Assembly: GCA_016782355.1 (NCBI GenBank)
Contig: JADHYP010000079.1
Location: forward strand, 1-6,477
Source: Candidatus Syntropharchaeum sp.
Lineage (GTDB): Archaea > Halobacteriota > Syntropharchaeia > Alkanophagales > Methanospirareceae
Direction: 5' to 3'
Length of the DNA: 6,477 nt
Shown here: positions 5,536 to 6,477 of the stretch, in pieces
Numbering within the stretch: the first letter of the stretch is position 1
Layout: each line of letters begins with the position of its first letter
Translations under genes and position numbers: made by a program
Notes under the pieces: generated by a model
Database searches by the model: none
Seen by the model: only the letters and a program-made list of their open reading frames with translations
What the model was told of the DNA's origin: nothing

Positions 5536-5865
5536 TCATATCAGAACGCCCTCCTCCTTTATATTCAGTATGAGCGGGGACTTGTATGTATTGAATTTAC
5601 TTTCGGGAATTACGAACACCGTCACAAGCTCGCTTTTCTCCATGAGAATTTGAAACAGAAGTTCGTCCAGGTTCTTCTCAACTTTGTTCGGACTAAGTTT
5701 ATCGGCAACCACTACGGCGATGTCCACATCTGATTCTTCGTCAGCTTCACCTTTTGCAAAAGAGCCGTAAACCATAACTCGTTTTATCCTGTCCCCATAA
5801 ACGCTGTTTAAACGCTCTTTTATCCTTCTCAGCGTGCTTTCGATTTCGTTAATGCTTCTTTTCAT
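5536..5865 (-). CDS. MNT-type minimal nucleotidyltransferase
   Basis: This 109-residue DNA polymerase beta-superfamily nucleotidyltransferase starts MKRSINEIEST. It contains VMVYGSFAKGEADEESDVDI (30-49), with the GS motif at 34-35 and the DxD metal-binding pair at D46 and D48 in the standard GS-x10-D-x-D arrangement. The C-terminal strand block SELVTVFVIP and the end NIKEEGVLI are typical, so the length looks complete. The ATG at 5865 is chosen because the family begins at this point; the 40 in-frame codons upstream (to 5985) overlap the RNase III gene and look non-coding. In the related MntA/HepT systems the MNT protein adds AMP units to a HEPN toxin and silences it. Here the HEPN partner follows after one base but is only half present. 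Its first codons contain a 25-base segment repeated near purB. Confidence 0.88.
   Translation of the reverse strand: MKRSINEIESTLRRIKERLNSVYGDRIKRVMVYGSFAKGEADEESDVDIAVVVADKLSPNKVEKNLDELLFQILMEKSELVTVFVIPESKFNTYKSPLILNIKEEGVLI
5838..5862. repeat. Copy 2 of the 25-base exact repeat (in the MNT gene start)
   Basis: Identical to 3377-3401 in the same orientation. On the minus strand it covers codons 2-10 of the MNT gene (KRSINEIE region). Since KRSINEIE-like starts are natural for MNT proteins, this copy is probably the original and the one by purB the derived copy. Confidence 0.85.
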
Positions 5866-5867
5866 TT

Positions 5868-5960
5868 TTATTCCACGGTTCGAACTTTTTCTTTGACTGT
5901 ATTCACAATAGCTTCCTTTCTTTTTTCTAAGAAACCGTCCAAATCTTTCGGAAAGAAAAG
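5868..5960 (-). pseudogene. 30-codon coding-like remnant between RNase III and MNT
   Basis: In the same frame as the RNase III gene, directly after its TAA (5961-5963), 30 sense codons run to a TAA at 5868-5870, just before the MNT ATG. The translation begins LFFPKDLDGFLEKRKEA and ends VKEKVRTVE, a plausible amphipathic helix of a protein C-terminus, without its own start codon. Either a gene lost its main part between the two neighbours, or the RNase III gene once continued here. Chance cannot be excluded over 30 codons. Confidence 0.25.
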
Positions 5961-6434
5961 TTAGGCGAAGAAGTTCTTGAACCATTTAGTAATGACATCC
6001 TTCGAAGCATCATATCCCCCATCACGATAAATTGCACCAATCAAAGCTTCGAGCGTTTCCGCAAGGACATACGGCTCTTCGTTTGCTTTTTGCTTCTTCT
6101 CCCCGGCACCCAACTTAATAAAATGCCCTATTCCAAGACCTTGGCTAATTCTTGCAAGTGATTCTTTTCTCTCAAGTTCTTTTTTCTTGCTCGTAATCTC
6201 CTCCCTCGTTTTACAGCCTGATTTTATCAATAGATCAACCAATACTGCTTTCAACACGGCATCACCAAGAGTTCTAAATATTTCTTGGTCTTCACAATCT
6301 TGATTTCGTCGTTCTTGTTCGAGTGCATAGGCTTTGCGTGTCAAAGCACGATTTAATAGGTTCTTCTCAGAGAAAGAATAGCCAAGATTTTTTTCTAATG
6401 TCATGGTGTCCTCCTCAAAAATATCCCTATCCAT
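5961..6434 (-). CDS. RNase III domain protein without dsRNA-binding domain
   Basis: The 157 residues are essentially one RNase III domain. LEKNLGYSFSEKNLLNRALT (13-32) is the usual opening. The signature region is EIFRTLGDAVLKAVL (51-65), then REEITSKKKELERKESLARI, then YVLAETLEALIGAIYRDGG (122-140). Family members cleave double-stranded RNA using four acidic residues. Here E51, D58 and E129 are kept, R54 stands where the family has glutamate (E40 of the Aquifex enzyme), and E126 replaces aspartate (D107). No C-terminal dsRNA-binding domain follows. RNase III-like proteins of this short form occur in archaea, so the changes may be a family trait; activity is uncertain. The ATG at 6434 has a GGGGTGA site. 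A second ATG at 6404 also has GGAGG five bases upstream and would give a 147-residue protein starting MTLEKNLGYSF. Confidence 0.88.
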   Translation of the reverse strand: MDRDIFEEDTMTLEKNLGYSFSEKNLLNRALTRKAYALEQERRNQDCEDQEIFRTLGDAVLKAVLVDLLIKSGCKTREEITSKKKELERKESLARISQGLGIGHFIKLGAGEKKQKANEEPYVLAETLEALIGAIYRDGGYDASKDVITKWFKNFFA

Positions 6435-6437
6435 TTT

Positions 6438-6477
6438 TTATATCACCCCTTACTATTTTCTATCTCCTGTATAAAAA
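6438..6477 (-). promoter_or_regulatory. Promoter and ribosome site of the RNase III gene
   Basis: At the right edge the minus strand starts TTTTTATACA (6468-6477), a TATA-like box about 35-40 bases upstream of the ATG at 6434. It is followed by AAGGGGTGATA at about 6440-6450, a ribosome site. The geometry suits a short-leader archaeal transcript. It may be the first promoter of the minus-strand gene run, but the upstream side is cut off by the window. Confidence 0.45.

Noticed and set aside
5866..5985. 40-residue N-terminal extension of the MNT protein
   Set aside because: The extension overlaps the RNase III stop, has unlike composition, and precedes the point where MNT proteins normally begin; ATG 5865 is the better start.

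Overview
The window looks archaeal and chromosomal. Three things point that way: a two-helix membrane protein of the archaeal DUF131/TIGR00304 family, an archaeal FAD-dependent dehydrogenase of the COG2509 type, and AT-rich TATA-like elements upstream of several genes. Strong Shine-Dalgarno sites (GGAGGTGAT, GGGGTG) and the combination of families suggest a euryarchaeote of the methanogen/methanotroph lineages. That placement is an inference from family recognition; no rRNA or tRNA is present to fix it.

Layout. On the plus strand at the left edge is the C-terminal part of the FAD-dependent dehydrogenase, overlapping by ATGA with the DUF131-family membrane protein. A 298-base gene-free stretch follows, with a paired CACCC-N-TAGGG repeat and an orphan TATA-like box. 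Everything to the right is on the minus strand. In transcription order (right to left) it reads: RNase III domain protein, a 30-codon coding-like remnant, a MNT-type nucleotidyltransferase, the C-terminal half of a HEPN protein, a two-helix membrane protein, a pRiA4b ORF-3-like protein, a six-helix membrane protein, a 51-residue CPEC protein, and adenylosuccinate lyase (PurB). After a 150-base gap come an AT-rich unrecognised 197-residue protein with an R-x6-H motif and a 39-residue zinc ribbon that starts at TTG.

How the parts fit. PurB is the only clear housekeeping metabolic enzyme (purine synthesis). The MNT/HEPN pair is the relic of a toxin-antitoxin type module: the nucleotidyltransferase is intact in length but the HEPN partner keeps only its C-terminal half. 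The RNase III protein has no dsRNA-binding domain and carries R where the family has a signature glutamate. The 197-residue protein plus zinc ribbon form a separate, much more AT-rich pair (about 32% G+C against about 49% in purB by hand count), probably acquired.

The most unusual sequence signal is a 25-base exact match, in the same coding phase, between the start of the MNT gene and the region just upstream of (or at the very start of) purB. It suggests that part of an MNT gene was copied or left behind there and may have altered the purB start and the end of the small CPEC gene. I found no CRISPR array, insertion sequence, tRNA or rRNA.
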